Positions 1-11,670 of a stretch of 64,000 nucleotides of DNA are shown piece after piece. The notes under the pieces are model-generated. The model searched no databases. It was not told the origin of the DNA and saw only the letters and a list, made by a program, of their open reading frames with translations. Positions within the stretch are counted from its first letter, which is position 1, and each line of letters starts with the position of its first letter. The position numbers were made by a program, and so were the translations under genes. Source of the stretch: Poteriospumella lacustris (Eukaryota > Sar > Chrysophyceae > Chromulinales > Dinobryaceae); assembly GCA_008000375.1 (NCBI GenBank), contig SMOI01000056.1:84135-148134 (forward strand), given 5' to 3'.

Positions 1-7
1 TCAAAAG

Positions 8-1349
8 ATGTTGGAGAATATCCGCAACAACGATCCTTCAACGGTGGTTTTCAAAGTCAAAGAGCATGTCTTTGCGGACATCAACTCGGTGGTGTTTGAT
101 GCGATTGTGGATGCGTTGGCCGTCAATAAAGTTTGCCAGGCTATTTACATCCAGAACCTGTCGAGCGCAATATTCGATGATCAAGTTCGCCATCTTATTC
201 AGGTTCTCAAAAAGAAAAAGATTTGGTGTGTCAACATTGGCGAAAACTACGAAGTGAGTACTCGTATGTGGGAAGAATTTTGTCGTCGCCTGCCCGAGAC
301 GTTTGTTACACATCTGTACGTATCGGAGCACGTTATTCCTCTGGCGTTGAAAAATCTCATGAGAGAACATATTCGCGCGAATCGAAAGAAGCATCAACTG
401 CATTGTGCATACAAGAATTTGGATGTCATTGAGCGATGCACCAATATGTGGTGGAATCCCATCAACGGTGTCAAGGAATTGAAGCCATACGTTCCTCCTC
501 CACCTCCAGAGCCAGAACCGGTGGCTGAATCGGAAAAGAAATTGAAGATGAATTCTGCAATTGCAGATCCTGCAAATGTGGCCTATTGGCAGGAGGGGAA
601 AGGGAAAGGTGGCGATAAACCTTGGAAGTTTAAGTGTGTTTGTGGCGAGCAATGCTCGTCGTATGAAAATAGTCGGTATCACCCTGTCGGGCGTATGTTT
701 GAATGTTCAGTATGTCATCTATGGTCACACGTTGACTGTGTATTTGGTGATAATATGGTGACGGATGATGACCTGGAGGAGATGGAGGAAGTTTTATGCC
801 GACCTTGTCAGCATCGTTATCGCCGTAGTCTCAAACGTTTAAGTGAGGAGGGAGCAATAGCAGAGGCGCCACCATCAGCTTTGCAACTTTTAAACCCCGA
901 GGAGGCTGCAGTAATGAAAAAGAAGTCGTCAAAGAAAGATCAACAGCTGCCGCTGCCCAAGAAACAGAAACTTGAAGCTCCGTCCGGTTTGGATGACAGT
1001 AAGCCCTGGAAATTCAAGTGCAAATGCGGTGAAGTGTGTTCTTCGTACGAGAAGAAATTGTACCAACCGAAAGGAGCAATATTTTCTTGCTCGCAATGCG
1101 AAACACGTAGTCACGTTTTGTGCACGTTGGGGCCAACGGTTACGCAAGAAGAAGCTCTGCAAATGAAGGTAAGCATCACATACATACTAACGTTCATGTG
1201 TGTAATATTTAAGACCGTCGGGTATTTGACATTATATCCTGTAGGGTTTGCTGTGTGGCACGTGTATGTGCAAAAATCGTCGTCGTCGATCGGAACCGTC
1301 GGAGGTTCAACCAACCGGTGACATCCCCCGCCAGGAATTGAACACGTAG
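8..1349 (+). CDS. Paired PHD-like zinc-finger protein, 5' end probably outside window
   Basis: Exons 8-1168 and 1245-1349. Splicing the 76-nt GT-AG intron restores a CGTC pair that the unspliced frame loses. The N-terminal ~150 residues form a mixed alpha/beta region ending in a Trp-rich CTNMWWNP motif. Two tandem Cys/His modules follow, each opening with KPWKFKC-x-CGE-x-CSSY and continuing with C-x2-C, H-x2-C and a final C-x2-C. This spacing resembles PHD fingers, so chromatin or protein binding is an inference. A Pro/Glu hinge and basic linkers separate the modules. The frame is open to the window edge (AAG before the first ATG), so the true start is probably upstream. I recognise no named family for the N-terminal region. 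Confidence 0.7.
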
Positions 1350-1634
1350 GAAGAAGTAGTCATCATTTCTGTGATATTTCTTTGAAGAACTTTCTTAATC
1401 TTAATTGTCGCGAAACTTTTCTCTTTCTTGTCATAAACTGAAAGCAACAGTTGCTACAAACATAGTCTGTATTGTTCGCCTCGAACCTCATCCGACGTTC
1501 CCGTTCACTGCCACTCGCAGTCGATGCAAAATATTGTAACGCCTTTTCCTCCCCTCCGCCTTGCTCCGAAACTTGCGGCTCGAAGCTGTAAGGACTAATT
1601 TCATACTTTGATTTCATCCATTAAATCCTCTACT

Positions 1635-3367
1635 ATGAAGAGGAAATTTACTAATTCATCCTCTGGAATTCAAGTTAGTGCTGAGCATGGCCTTCCAACT
1701 TATCATGGTCGATTGGTGAATGAAGAACGCGAGAAGGCTCGTGTTGCGAGAGAAGCAGCGAAGAAGGAAAAGCAAGAGGAGCAGAAATTGTTCAAAACAT
1801 CTCTATCAGCTCTTATCAAAAGGTCCTTGAAGGCTGGTAGCACAGCAAATATGGCTGAAAAGTCGCTGCCAGTGCCTCCAGAATATGTCGAAGCATTGAA
1901 AATTCATTGTGCCCATCACGTGAAATCCTATACAGAAGAAACGATTTATGAAGAGTTCTACCAGGTCCTTGAAAAGGAAATAAGCCGCAGTCATTCACTT
2001 CTCTCATGCTTATATCTGACCGACGTCTTCGTTCACCACTCCGAATCTTTCCGAACTATCGTCGCCTCTCATGTGACTGAGTTAATAAAAGCTTGTGAGA
2101 AAGGTGGATTATTTGGAGCCCAGGACTCGCGGCAAATACAGTTATGTCAAGACTTTCTCATGGAGATGGTTGACATGTGGTCCTTTGCGTTCGGTCAGGG
2201 CCATAAGTCGTTTGTGACACTCCGACGCTATCTACGAGAGGCAGTGAAGCTGATTGCACCGACCATAGAGCAGCGAATCGCTGATGCTGAAAGGAGACGA
2301 TCGCAAATGGAGAAGAAACAATGGGGTGCCATGGTGGATGTCACAGAACGGATCATAAACTCGTCGTGGCCTGACGCAACAAGGGAAGTGGCGATACACA
2401 TTGGGCATTTGGAGGAATCCTTTGCGACGCTGTTGTCAACAACCCGTGGGAAAGTCACATCTTTCCTTGAAAATCCTCCAATATCATCAGCATCAACTTC
2501 TTCCTTCCGTCAAACCGAAATTGCTTCGTCAGAAGGAATTGCCGGCAACAACATATCATCAAGTAGCGGTCACGCAGAAGCTGGTCCATCAGAGAATGAA
2601 ATCGATTGGGACAATATTGCATGGGAAACAGACAGCATCATTGATTCACCTTTCGTAGGCGATGATTACAACAACGACGTTGACGACGATTTCTTCGGAA
2701 CCGACTTGCTACATTCATCCGCGGCGATGACGGGTGACGTCGTAAGTCCGATCTCTGTCCATTTCTCTTGTGCTGATGCCTTCGTTTATCTTCACTTCTG
2801 CTGACGCTTTGTTTGGAATAGACTGTCGTCATTGATCCCACCAGAGTTCAGACGTTTCGTGGAGTTGTCGATGAAGAAGCGAAGGACATTTTCGAACAGT
2901 CGCAGCTCGATACGCGGCGAGCTGTCACGACGACGGCTAAAAACCTCCTATCGATCTACAAGCTCCTTCAAAAGTGGGAAAGACATTTGACCTCGTTTCT
3001 CGTCCAATTGGTGAAGCGAGAAGACGATCTTTCTGAATCAGAGAAGTATTGGAGGACTCATAAGCGACGTAGGCTGCTGGCTGAGGACAACAGACCTTCA
3101 GGTGTAAATGTGGAAGTGGCGCAAACTCCAGACGATTCCCAGGAGCCGCCCACTGCAGAAGAAGAAGAAGAAGAAGAAGAAACAGCAGAAGAATACAACA
3201 AGCGTCGCGCAAATGCGAGGTATCGAGCTCTTTTCGGTCGTGATCAAGCAGTGATTGAGCGTCTTGCGACGGTTGCTGCAGCAGTAGTGGAAGAAGATTT
3301 GCCGCAAACCATGCGCCGAATCCGAACCATATTGGAAAACCAAGTACGCGCTTTGCTGTCAAAATGA
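1635..3367 (+). CDS. UVSSA-like protein with N-terminal VHS/ENTH-type helical domain
   Basis: Exons 1635-2741 and 2822-3367, about 550 aa. ATG 1635 is the first ATG in frame; a TTG further upstream is not needed. Residues ~75-250 look like the VHS-like domain of UV-stimulated scaffold protein A, with the pattern SHSLLSCLYLTDVFVHHSE followed by a second helical block around WSFAFGQGHKSF. UVSSA acts in transcription-coupled nucleotide excision repair by stabilising CSB on stalled RNA polymerase II. An acidic, Ser-rich middle and a run of eight Glu in the second exon follow. The C-terminal zinc-containing domain of animal UVSSA is not visible, so the protein is shorter or divergent. Another VHS-like adaptor is possible. 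Confidence 0.55.
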
Positions 3368-3568
3368 TCATTTCTGTGATAAAACAGAAACAAGTCTCAT
3401 GCTATGCAACACGGAAATGCAAGTTGTAGAAGCGCAATATTTACGTACGCCACTTGTGTGGGTTTCACATCACATAATCCTCGTTTTCGGTGTAATGCTA
3501 TGTACAAAGTAAGGCAGGTGCCAACAAGCCAACAAAGGATTTCATATTTCTTTCCATCTTTTGCATCG

Positions 3569-5348
3569 CTAAGACGAGTAATGCAGTCGCTTTAAGTGCG
3601 TCTTGAGTTGTACCATAGACATAGATCGCTTCAAGTCGCTGTCCGCCAAGTATTGCCGGCTCATGTCGAGAACACGGGTGGACGAGTCGTATCGACCATG
3701 AACGATGAACTCACCAAATTCACTGTCTCCTCGACCCCAGACAAAATACTGAGGAAACGGATCTAATTGTGTCTCTTCGAACTCCATGGTCAGCAGTTTG
3801 TCCGTGTACATTTCATTGACACCCGTGCCATCATTGTCCATGCCGTATTCACCGGTATAGTTGCCGGACACGGGCTTCAACAAACCCTGAGATGAGAAGG
3901 CCCGCGATTTCTCGATTCGTGGCGAGCAGTAGGAGAAGTCATTTGAGCTGCTGTCGAATTCTGTCGGTGCCGGTCTTCCGGAGAAAGATCCAATCCATCG
4001 CCCACGCCAACGCAAGCATTGCTGTTTATCATCGTACGACAGCTTGCCCACCCAGTAATATATTTGGTCACGCCAGTCTGGCTCTGCTTGCGACAGAGGC
4101 ACAGAGGGATAAGCATACGCAGTTGAAGGGATTTCCATCGAAGGGAAGTTGCTAGACTTCGCCCAAGCCAAAGACTCGGCTAATTGCAGCGTTGTCATGC
4201 CGGCATTTGTTGGGGCAGGAGGGACTGTTAATGGTACCGATGGATGATGTATCATTGGTGTAAATCCAGATGGTGCTGATCCCATCAGATAAGTTGCTTG
4301 ATTCACAGCCATGGGTAAGTGCAATAAAGTATGCCCCAAAGGATGAGGGGCATCCGGCATACCCAGATTCAGTGCTGCAGATGACGGAATAGACACACCA
4401 AACGTGTTCATAAAATCCATATTGCTACTTCTTCCGCCCTTTTCATTCAGAAATGCTTGTAGGACTACATCCCGATGCTTCTTTCTGGATTTGATCCCAA
4501 TATACGAACGTTTCAACGGCTGACGGTGCTGTAAGGATTCGTCAACTTCCTCAGTTGTCTGCATTATCGAGTCAGCATCACTTTAATCAAAACTTGCCGA
4601 TTCATATGGAGTACGGTACGGTCTTACCGCTTTGGTTGGTGGTGGAACAGGAGGCAGTGGAAGGAGAGGTTCTGGAATAGGATCTCGATGATCGTAAGGA
4701 AAATTTGTTCTGGCACGGGTTCCCAGAACGCGCTACGTGGAAATATCATCATTCATGAACAACGTGTCATTGGACGAATGTTGGAGACGAATGAGTGAAT
4801 CGATTACCCGAGCATGATTGTCATACGCTCTGGCGGCTTCTTCTTCGGTATCATACAGTCCAAGGTAGTGTTGAACCCCACGCGTTTGGATTTGGGCTTT
4901 AAACTTTTTCCCACACTTGAATACTAAAGTAAATATAGAATGGTCAGCTCTCAAAGCATTCGCCAGCAAAACAACTGTCCAATATTACCTCCTTTGTACA
5001 TCGATTTGTGTTTTCTCTTTTTGGTGTTGCTAGGTAAAGTGTTGTCAACTGCGTGGGGAGTTTCGTCTTCAGCATCGTCATGTTCTTCATCATGGTCGTC
5101 CGAATCGGCATCTCCGCTCATATTTCTTCTCAACATGTTTTCATCAACTCTTGATTTGGCGAGCGAGAGTGGGTCCACCAACTTTGCGGGTTCCGATTTG
5201 TTACTGACGGCCGCCAAGGTTGCTGTACAAGCGGAAACTTATGAAAATAATGATCAAAAATGCAAATTCGAGAGCTGGTCGTACCAAGAGCGCTGCCATT
5301 TACTTCAGAATTTAGAGCTTCCACAGCGTGTTGTGCCAATAGCTCCAT
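3569..5348 (-). CDS. AP2/ERF-like DNA-binding domain protein, five exons
   Basis: Exons on the minus strand: 5348-5285, 5222-4989, 4923-4808, 4732-4628 and 4558-3569; 502 aa. Introns are 62, 65, 75 and 69 nt, all GT-AG and in frame. The AP2 domain is assembled only after splicing: YKGVFKCGKKFKAQI, then YLGLYDTEEEAARAYDNHAR, then RVLGTRARTNFPYDHRD. YLG, EEAARAYD and TNFP are hallmarks of AP2/ERF domains in plants and several protist groups. An acidic region rich in Asp, Glu and His precedes the domain. The ~330-residue C-terminal exon is Pro/Ser-rich and not recognised. It is likely a sequence-specific transcription factor; its targets are unknown. ATG 5348 is chosen because an in-frame stop lies upstream with no other ATG after it. 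Confidence 0.8.
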
Positions 5349-5957
5349 TTCGTGCACCTGTCTGCTCACCGAAAATACTTTGAAAAGGGCTTCTCCCTCA
5401 CGAAAATAGGATCCTAAAGGAGAAAAATCAGTCAATCAAGATGAGAGGAACACAGGGTGCACCAGGGAATTTTGATATTGACGAGTTCTTTGGATTGGTA
5501 TCCTTCTCGCTTTGTGCACACTGGACTGAAATAGAAAAAATTCAGTTTCCCGGCTCTTTTCACACACGCTAGAGTTTATAAGGCTCAGTTCCTGCAGGAC
5601 TTTGTATGGTATAGGGTGCATGCACCCCAACAAACACAGAGTGGCCTAAGTTTTAGGGTTAGGGTTAGGGTTAGGGTTACGGTGCACAGCAGGACCCGCA
5701 GAACAGCACACCATTCATGTAAAAACTGAAACACACCTTACACGATGACCTCGTTAGAAGCTTCAAATAGTTCACTTCGGGTAACTATAAGTTAGACGAC
5801 TTCACCCTGACTTCTATTCCTAACCAAGCTGTTGCAGATACGCGGAAAGTTGATTCACCATGACAATCATCAGTTTATTCATTTCTCCCCATATCCATTG
5901 TTAGCCTCAAGATATTTACACGTTATTTACAACATACACTTCTTCGACGTTCGCAAC
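5349..5957. other. Intergenic region with telomere-like repeats
   Basis: About 600 nt between the AP2 gene start and the LYR gene stop. It holds a 14-nt perfect palindrome (5614-5627) and the TTAGGG block listed separately. No convincing coding exon was found. Confidence 0.6.
5653..5682 (+). repeat. Interstitial telomeric repeat (TTAGGG)4 plus one variant unit
   Basis: Four perfect head-to-tail TTAGGG units at 5653-5676, followed by TTACGG. TTAGGG is the telomere repeat of many eukaryotes. Genes continue on both sides, so this is interstitial, not a chromosome end. Confidence 0.9.
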
Positions 5958-6347
5958 TCAGAAAATGCCACCCTTTGCATGGGTGTTATCCCTGAAACCA
6001 GCGCGTTTCAGGCTGTTATAATGGCGCGTGACTGAATCTGGATCAAGATTTTTGCCACTCCAGTTCGACACGGCTTTCGAAACCTTTCCATCAGCATTTT
6101 CACCAAAAACAATTCTTGTAACTCCTGCCTGTGACCGAGGCTGCTTTGGGGTAACCATCTTTAGGTATCCCAAGGAGGATTGAGCTTGTTCAAGTAGTTT
6201 TACGACCTTCGATTGATCATTCTCTATGGAATTTAATCGAAACTGATTGCGAATTTGCTCGATCGTCTGTTGTCTCTTGTCCGCTGGAAGGCTCTTCGCC
6301 AACTTCAGCATGTGCTTGTACACGTTGAGAACCTGTGATTGAACCAT
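5958..6347 (-). CDS. LYR-motif (Complex1_LYR-type) mitochondrial accessory protein
   Basis: Single exon, 129 aa. ATG 6347 is chosen; the frame is open further upstream but only through a TTG. The N-terminus has the LYR-like pattern VLNVYKHMLKLA, a second helix ending IRNQFRLN, and a third ending GYLKMVTPK. These are the three helices and conserved Phe of the LYR family. LYR proteins are small mitochondrial factors, usually bound to acyl carrier protein, that help assemble respiratory complexes or deliver Fe-S clusters. YLKMVTP is typical of the plant-type LYR subgroup. The Leu of the LYR tripeptide is replaced (VYK), which is common in the family. The C-terminal ~50 residues are conserved-looking but not recognised. 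Confidence 0.7.
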   Translation of the reverse strand: MVQSQVLNVYKHMLKLAKSLPADKRQQTIEQIRNQFRLNSIENDQSKVVKLLEQAQSSLGYLKMVTPKQPRSQAGVTRIVFGENADGKVSKAVSNWSGKNLDPDSVTRHYNSLKRAGFRDNTHAKGGIF

Positions 6348-6716
6348 TTTTACAAATTTCAGAATAATTTCACTGTCTTCAACGATCAAACTGTCTTTTA
6401 TTGAGGCCCTGATCCGTGATCATTTCTGGTGCATGGAAGCATTGAAGCTTGCCTTGGACTGCTGCTTCGTTCTTCCGCTTGCGTGGTTGACGACACGACG
6501 ATGACAACCCGACGACGACCAACGACGACACGACGACGATGACGACGACGACGACGACGACGGTGAGATGGCGGAGACGGTATTTTACACTCAGCAGATT
6601 GGTCGAAAACACCATCCGATTCATCAATTGATCAAGAGGTTGTGACTTTTAAATAGGCCGCAATCCTTTGTAATTTGTTCTCTCAAAGAGAAAATTTGTT
6701 GAAGTCTTAGGGCAGC
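6348..6716. promoter_or_regulatory. Divergent promoter region between LYR gene and DPM1
   Basis: The two genes point away from this 369-nt gap, so it should hold both promoters. Its main feature is a dense, imperfect CGA-triplet tract at 6489-6563. Promoter function is inferred from position only. Confidence 0.5.
6489..6563. repeat. CGA/TCG trinucleotide tract
   Basis: Imperfect (CGA)n interrupted by ATGA and CCA. The longest pure run is about 28 nt, near 6536-6563. Similar tracts occur in several other gene-start gaps of this window. Confidence 0.85.
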
Positions 6717-7670
<954 letters not shown>

Positions 7671-7984
7671 TCAAATAAATGTGTTCATCAAACGGTATCC
7701 ATGTTTACTGTGCGCATCGGCACTTCTTTCATTCCGATTCCATTTATTTCGAGCGTTTCAAATAAATATGAAGCTGACGCGTGGCAGAGAGAGGGGATAC
7801 CAGATGATAATAATACCAATACCAAATGGCACTCGATACCTGGTATGACTAAGACACATTTGATTATTGAGATCCGGTCTGCGAAATGGCAAAGACTGCA
7901 CGACTACTTGCTTGCTTGAGGTGACCTTGATATATTGAACAGAGCATTGGAACGTGCAGAAGAAAAACTTCGCTCTCATCCTCC
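7671..7984. other. Intergenic gap
   Basis: 314 nt between the DPM1 stop and the next ATG, both on the plus strand. It should contain the DPM1 3' end and the next promoter. An additional 5' exon of the next gene cannot be excluded. Confidence 0.5.
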
Positions 7985-10315
7985 ATGATCTTGGTCGCTC
8001 TTGTGTTGCGAAGCCAATTTCAGGAAGTGGTTGCACGGTCCAATGGGAGAAAAGTCGGTCTTTTTCAATTAACTTTGCTTGAGAAAGCAGAGAGCCCAGC
8101 AAATGGTGATGATGGATTATTAGTTTTCAAGATCTGGGGCAATACTGGAAAAGATCGATTGCGACACCGTGTTAGGCGTGGATCCATTGTTGCAATCGAA
8201 GAGACCAACAGGCGAGTTGATTGGAGGAACAACAACAATGAAGGGACTATTATCGAAGGTGATCTTATTGCTTTCAGCGAAATCAATAGCGATGAAATAT
8301 GCGTTTATGATCCCAATCCTGCTGTTCACATGGACTACATGGTTCGCTCGAGAATCGCTGAATCAGCCAAAGAGCTCCTACACGCACTTGGTCGAAGTGA
8401 AAGATGGGCTCTTTTACGCTCTTGTGCTTGTCGCTCGTACAGTAAGTCGAGCCTCCATGCCATTCTTTCAGATTCGAAAGCGTTGCTGTTCAACGTCGAT
8501 TTGGCAATACCGTTGGAATCGTTTCTCAACTTCGATGATTTTAAAGTTCGCGATTCAGACGGTGACACATCAAAACTTTCTTTTAAAGACAGCATGGTGA
8601 GAGCGAAGTTTGTTGGACAAATTACGTCAGCTCTAAGGTCGCTTCCGCTGTTCCTGACTTTCATCGATCACTTAAAAGATGCTGTCGTCATGGACAGCGG
8701 AAGGCCTCCACAGAAACCATCGGACACACTGAAGGCTTTGGAGGCCTGCTTAAGCGATATTCTCAAGAGAGATTGCAGTCTTCTGGGCCGTGTTATTCTG
8801 AAAACTGAGGGCGTCATCAGCGAGTCGTCATCACTACGAAGTGACTTTTCCTTAAAGTTCCACTTCCAAAAAATCGCAGTTCTCTCATCTTACAATCGCC
8901 GAATCACGTAAGTCACCCATTACATTCACTACTGATGATAAACCTGACTCAAGCTGACTCCCAGGGCATTGCAATTTCTATCTCACGAGACGTCCTTGTC
9001 CATGACTTCTGACGCGATCACCGCTCATACCCATCGTCGCGAACAACTTGTGACCGGCATCAGCAGCAATACCGACACAAACGAGCGTAGTATCACCCGG
9101 GAAGTTCCTGATATCAAATTTATTTCGTGGAAGAATATGCTACCACTGCTGACAACGCTTCCCCTGGAGAACGTTGGCGTGAGAGACGTGGACGAGGAGT
9201 GTGTACACCGAGCGTTTCCCCAAGACTATTTTCTCTTTTGTGGGTATGTTCATGGAGTGGAATTCTTTGGAAATGAACCCGATACATTTTACAATAATAT
9301 CCAGTGCCAACAGTCTCTGGTTGGGTCCATTGAAGAGCACGGTAACGGTGGCGATTGGGGCTTTCGCGATGCGACGATTAGCCTTTCCGCCTCACCGTCG
9401 ACACTACCCAACGCAGGCCATCAAAAGATCGACGACATCGAAGAAATCGAGAACCGTTTATGTCGTTTGATGCATGATCGTTGTTTCCTGACCGGTACGG
9501 ATCAACAACTACAAACTCAGTGTCCTTTCAGCTTCCAGTCACTGCCATCTTCGCTACTGGAATCAACCGGGATAGCCTGGGCAAATGGTGAAGATACCTT
9601 CAACACCTCCACATTTCGAGCCAAAGATTTGATCTTCGCACTCGCTGAGGGACATCGTGAACTGCCAAATCCGATGCAAGCGTTACCCAAAGGTGGTCAT
9701 CCCGCAATCGCAGTCGATAATCCGCCGCCGGTGTGCCAGCTTGTGGTATCCCAAGAGAGTTATCCGCCTCTTTCTACCCCGCATCATTTATTGTCTGCTC
9801 CATCCCAATATCCCACTTACCCTGAACTGATATCGATGGCAGGTCATACGAATGAAACAGCAACTCCTCATTTGAAAAAGAGAAAAATGCGAGATGAAGA
9901 AATGCCTGTCCCGAAGAAGCCACTGTGTTCGCAAAGCAGTATACATTGGCGGTACACCATTCCCAGTACATTTACAGCTGATCAAACCTTTACAGCTCCC
10001 ACTAGCGACACATGGAACAATGAAAAGAAGCTGACGTTGCTGATGACCCACGATTTCCAACAGAAGCGGCTCTTTCACGGTATTTCACCTCTGGTGTTGG
10101 CGTTAGCCTTGTATCATCAAGTAGAATGCCCAGATTCTTCCCATTCCATCACAAAGCTATCTCCCGTCAAGAAATGTGTGGAGGAGATTCAGCGCCTACG
10201 AGCTTTATCGACCACCTCAAATTGTTTGTTGTTTGTGGCCCGGTTACTGCCATCAGTAGACGACGATGGTGGCTTTACCGGGGAGATGTTGTTGTCCTTG
10301 GAGGATATTTTGTAA
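7985..10315 (+). CDS. Large hypothetical protein with OB-fold-like N-terminal segment
   Basis: Exons 7985-8907 and 8965-10315, joined across a 57-nt intron (the shortest here); 757 aa. I do not recognise the family. Residues ~25-110 read as alternating strands (VGLFQLTLLEK, LLVFKIWGN, GSIVAIEETNRRV, GDLIAFSE) like an OB-fold of single-stranded DNA-binding proteins such as RPA-like or MEIOB-like factors. This is a weak resemblance by pattern only. The middle is hydrophilic, with a basic KKRKMR patch that could be a nuclear signal. The last ~120 residues are more compact and include LLMTHDFQQKRLF. The first ATG in the frame is used, but upstream codons are open, so an earlier exon is possible. 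Confidence 0.65.
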
Positions 10316-10604
10316 GACAATGTAAGCAACAACGATATAGCTTCCTAACTATATTGCTATTGATTTCCAACCGTCTGATCCACCATTGTCCGTATGCTTA
10401 TTGCTTTGTTTCATACATTTCTTCTACCGTCATCACTGGGATATACACGATGACGACGACGATAACACAACTCGTCGTCGTCCACGATGGTGCAAAGCCA
10501 AAAGCAAAAAGCCATCGAATCTAACTAGCCTCAGGATCAACGTTTGTTCATTAGCCAACTATCTGATTGGTTGGTGTGCCTATTGACGGCTTTTATCACT
10601 TTTA
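10316..10604. promoter_or_regulatory. Intergenic gap with CGA/TCG triplets upstream of the TMEM86-like gene
   Basis: 289 nt. Short (ACG)n and (TCG)n runs face each other at 10447-10483, about 120-160 nt before the downstream ATG. A promoter role is inferred from position. Confidence 0.4.
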
Positions 10605-11369
10605 ATGTTGGAATCGTTGAGGAAGCTCAGTTGCAATGGCTGGAGACTCGGCTCTTTGCCCTTCCATCCAGTGTTTTACATAGCTGTGATTGCTGCTGGG
10701 GTATATTTCATATATCCTCATTACATCATTAAAGCAAGCCCTATGTGGTTTTCGGGCATCGCATGTGTACTGCACAACACCAATAAATACTCGAAGTATG
10801 TGGCGTTTGGTCTTCTCTTTGGATCATTCGGTGACATACTTTTGGAGATGGACAGTGCGTATGGTGTAGATTTGTTTATCCCTGGCTTGATTGCATTTCT
10901 GATAGGACATTGTTTTTATATTCGCGCATTTTTTAGCTTCCCGCCCAAACGATGGGCGGTCTACATTGGCGGACCTTTGTGTATAGCGTACTATGCTACC
11001 GTGATGAGCTTTTTGCTGTCCAAAGTCAGTGCCCTTCTCATTGCACCTGTTGCAATCTATGGTGCCGTCATTACCACTATGGTTTTCTTCGGGGGCAATC
11101 GTTTTCTATTGACAGAGTACTGGTCCATGGGCACGCGGATATGTGGGCTCCTCGGAAGCTTGGCTTTCGTCACCTCCGACACCATCTTGTCGTTCAACAC
11201 TTTCTATATGGACATTAAGAATAGTGGCATCTTGATCATGGTGACGTACTACTTAGGCCAGCTGCTGATTGCCGCGTCATGCCAATTCGAACTGACTGTC
11301 GAGGAAGACAAGGACGTGGACTTAGACTACGACAACGCGACGACCTTTAAGAGCCTTCTTCAGGCGTAG
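10605..11369 (+). CDS. TMEM86/YhhN-family membrane protein (lysoplasmalogenase-like)
   Basis: Single exon, 254 aa. Seven to eight hydrophobic helices fill most of the sequence. The family's acidic motif FGSFGDILLEMD lies at the end of the third helix, and a second acidic site, VTSDTILSFN, lies near residue 195. YhhN/TMEM86 proteins include enzymes that hydrolyse the vinyl-ether bond of lysoplasmalogens, and both Asp sites belong to the proposed active site. The C-terminus is an acidic cytosolic tail. Localisation in ER or other endomembranes is inferred. Length matches the usual 220-260 aa. Confidence 0.8.
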   Translation: MLESLRKLSCNGWRLGSLPFHPVFYIAVIAAGVYFIYPHYIIKASPMWFSGIACVLHNTNKYSKYVAFGLLFGSFGDILLEMDSAYGVDLFIPGLIAFLIGHCFYIRAFFSFPPKRWAVYIGGPLCIAYYATVMSFLLSKVSALLIAPVAIYGAVITTMVFFGGNRFLLTEYWSMGTRICGLLGSLAFVTSDTILSFNTFYMDIKNSGILIMVTYYLGQLLIAASCQFELTVEEDKDVDLDYDNATTFKSLLQA

Positions 11370-11670
11370 ACGTATTATACAACCCCAACTTGTGTTTCTG
11401 TATTCCCCCTTTGCCTTCAAGCCAACTATACCTTTCATAGCCATTAATTAAAGGTTGTTGTTGCTCCGATGGTTGGAAGAGTTTATGAATCACTGTTACT
11501 TTGTGTCTAACGAAGAAGAAAAATACCGCTTATCGTTTAAATCGCCGCGAGAATTCGAAAAGAATGGCGAGCAGCTAGGAAACTAATCAAATGGGAAATA
11601 AATGGTTTAAAACAGGATACTCTATGATTACAGCCGAATCGTGAAACACGTCCCCACTCGCTGGGTGAAC
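11370..11670. other. Convergent 3' gap between TMEM86-like gene and copine
   Basis: About 300 nt receiving two 3' ends from opposite strands. No gene was seen. Confidence 0.5.

Noticed and set aside
5653-5682. Chromosome end
   Set aside because: The telomeric block is only five units and is flanked by genes on both sides.
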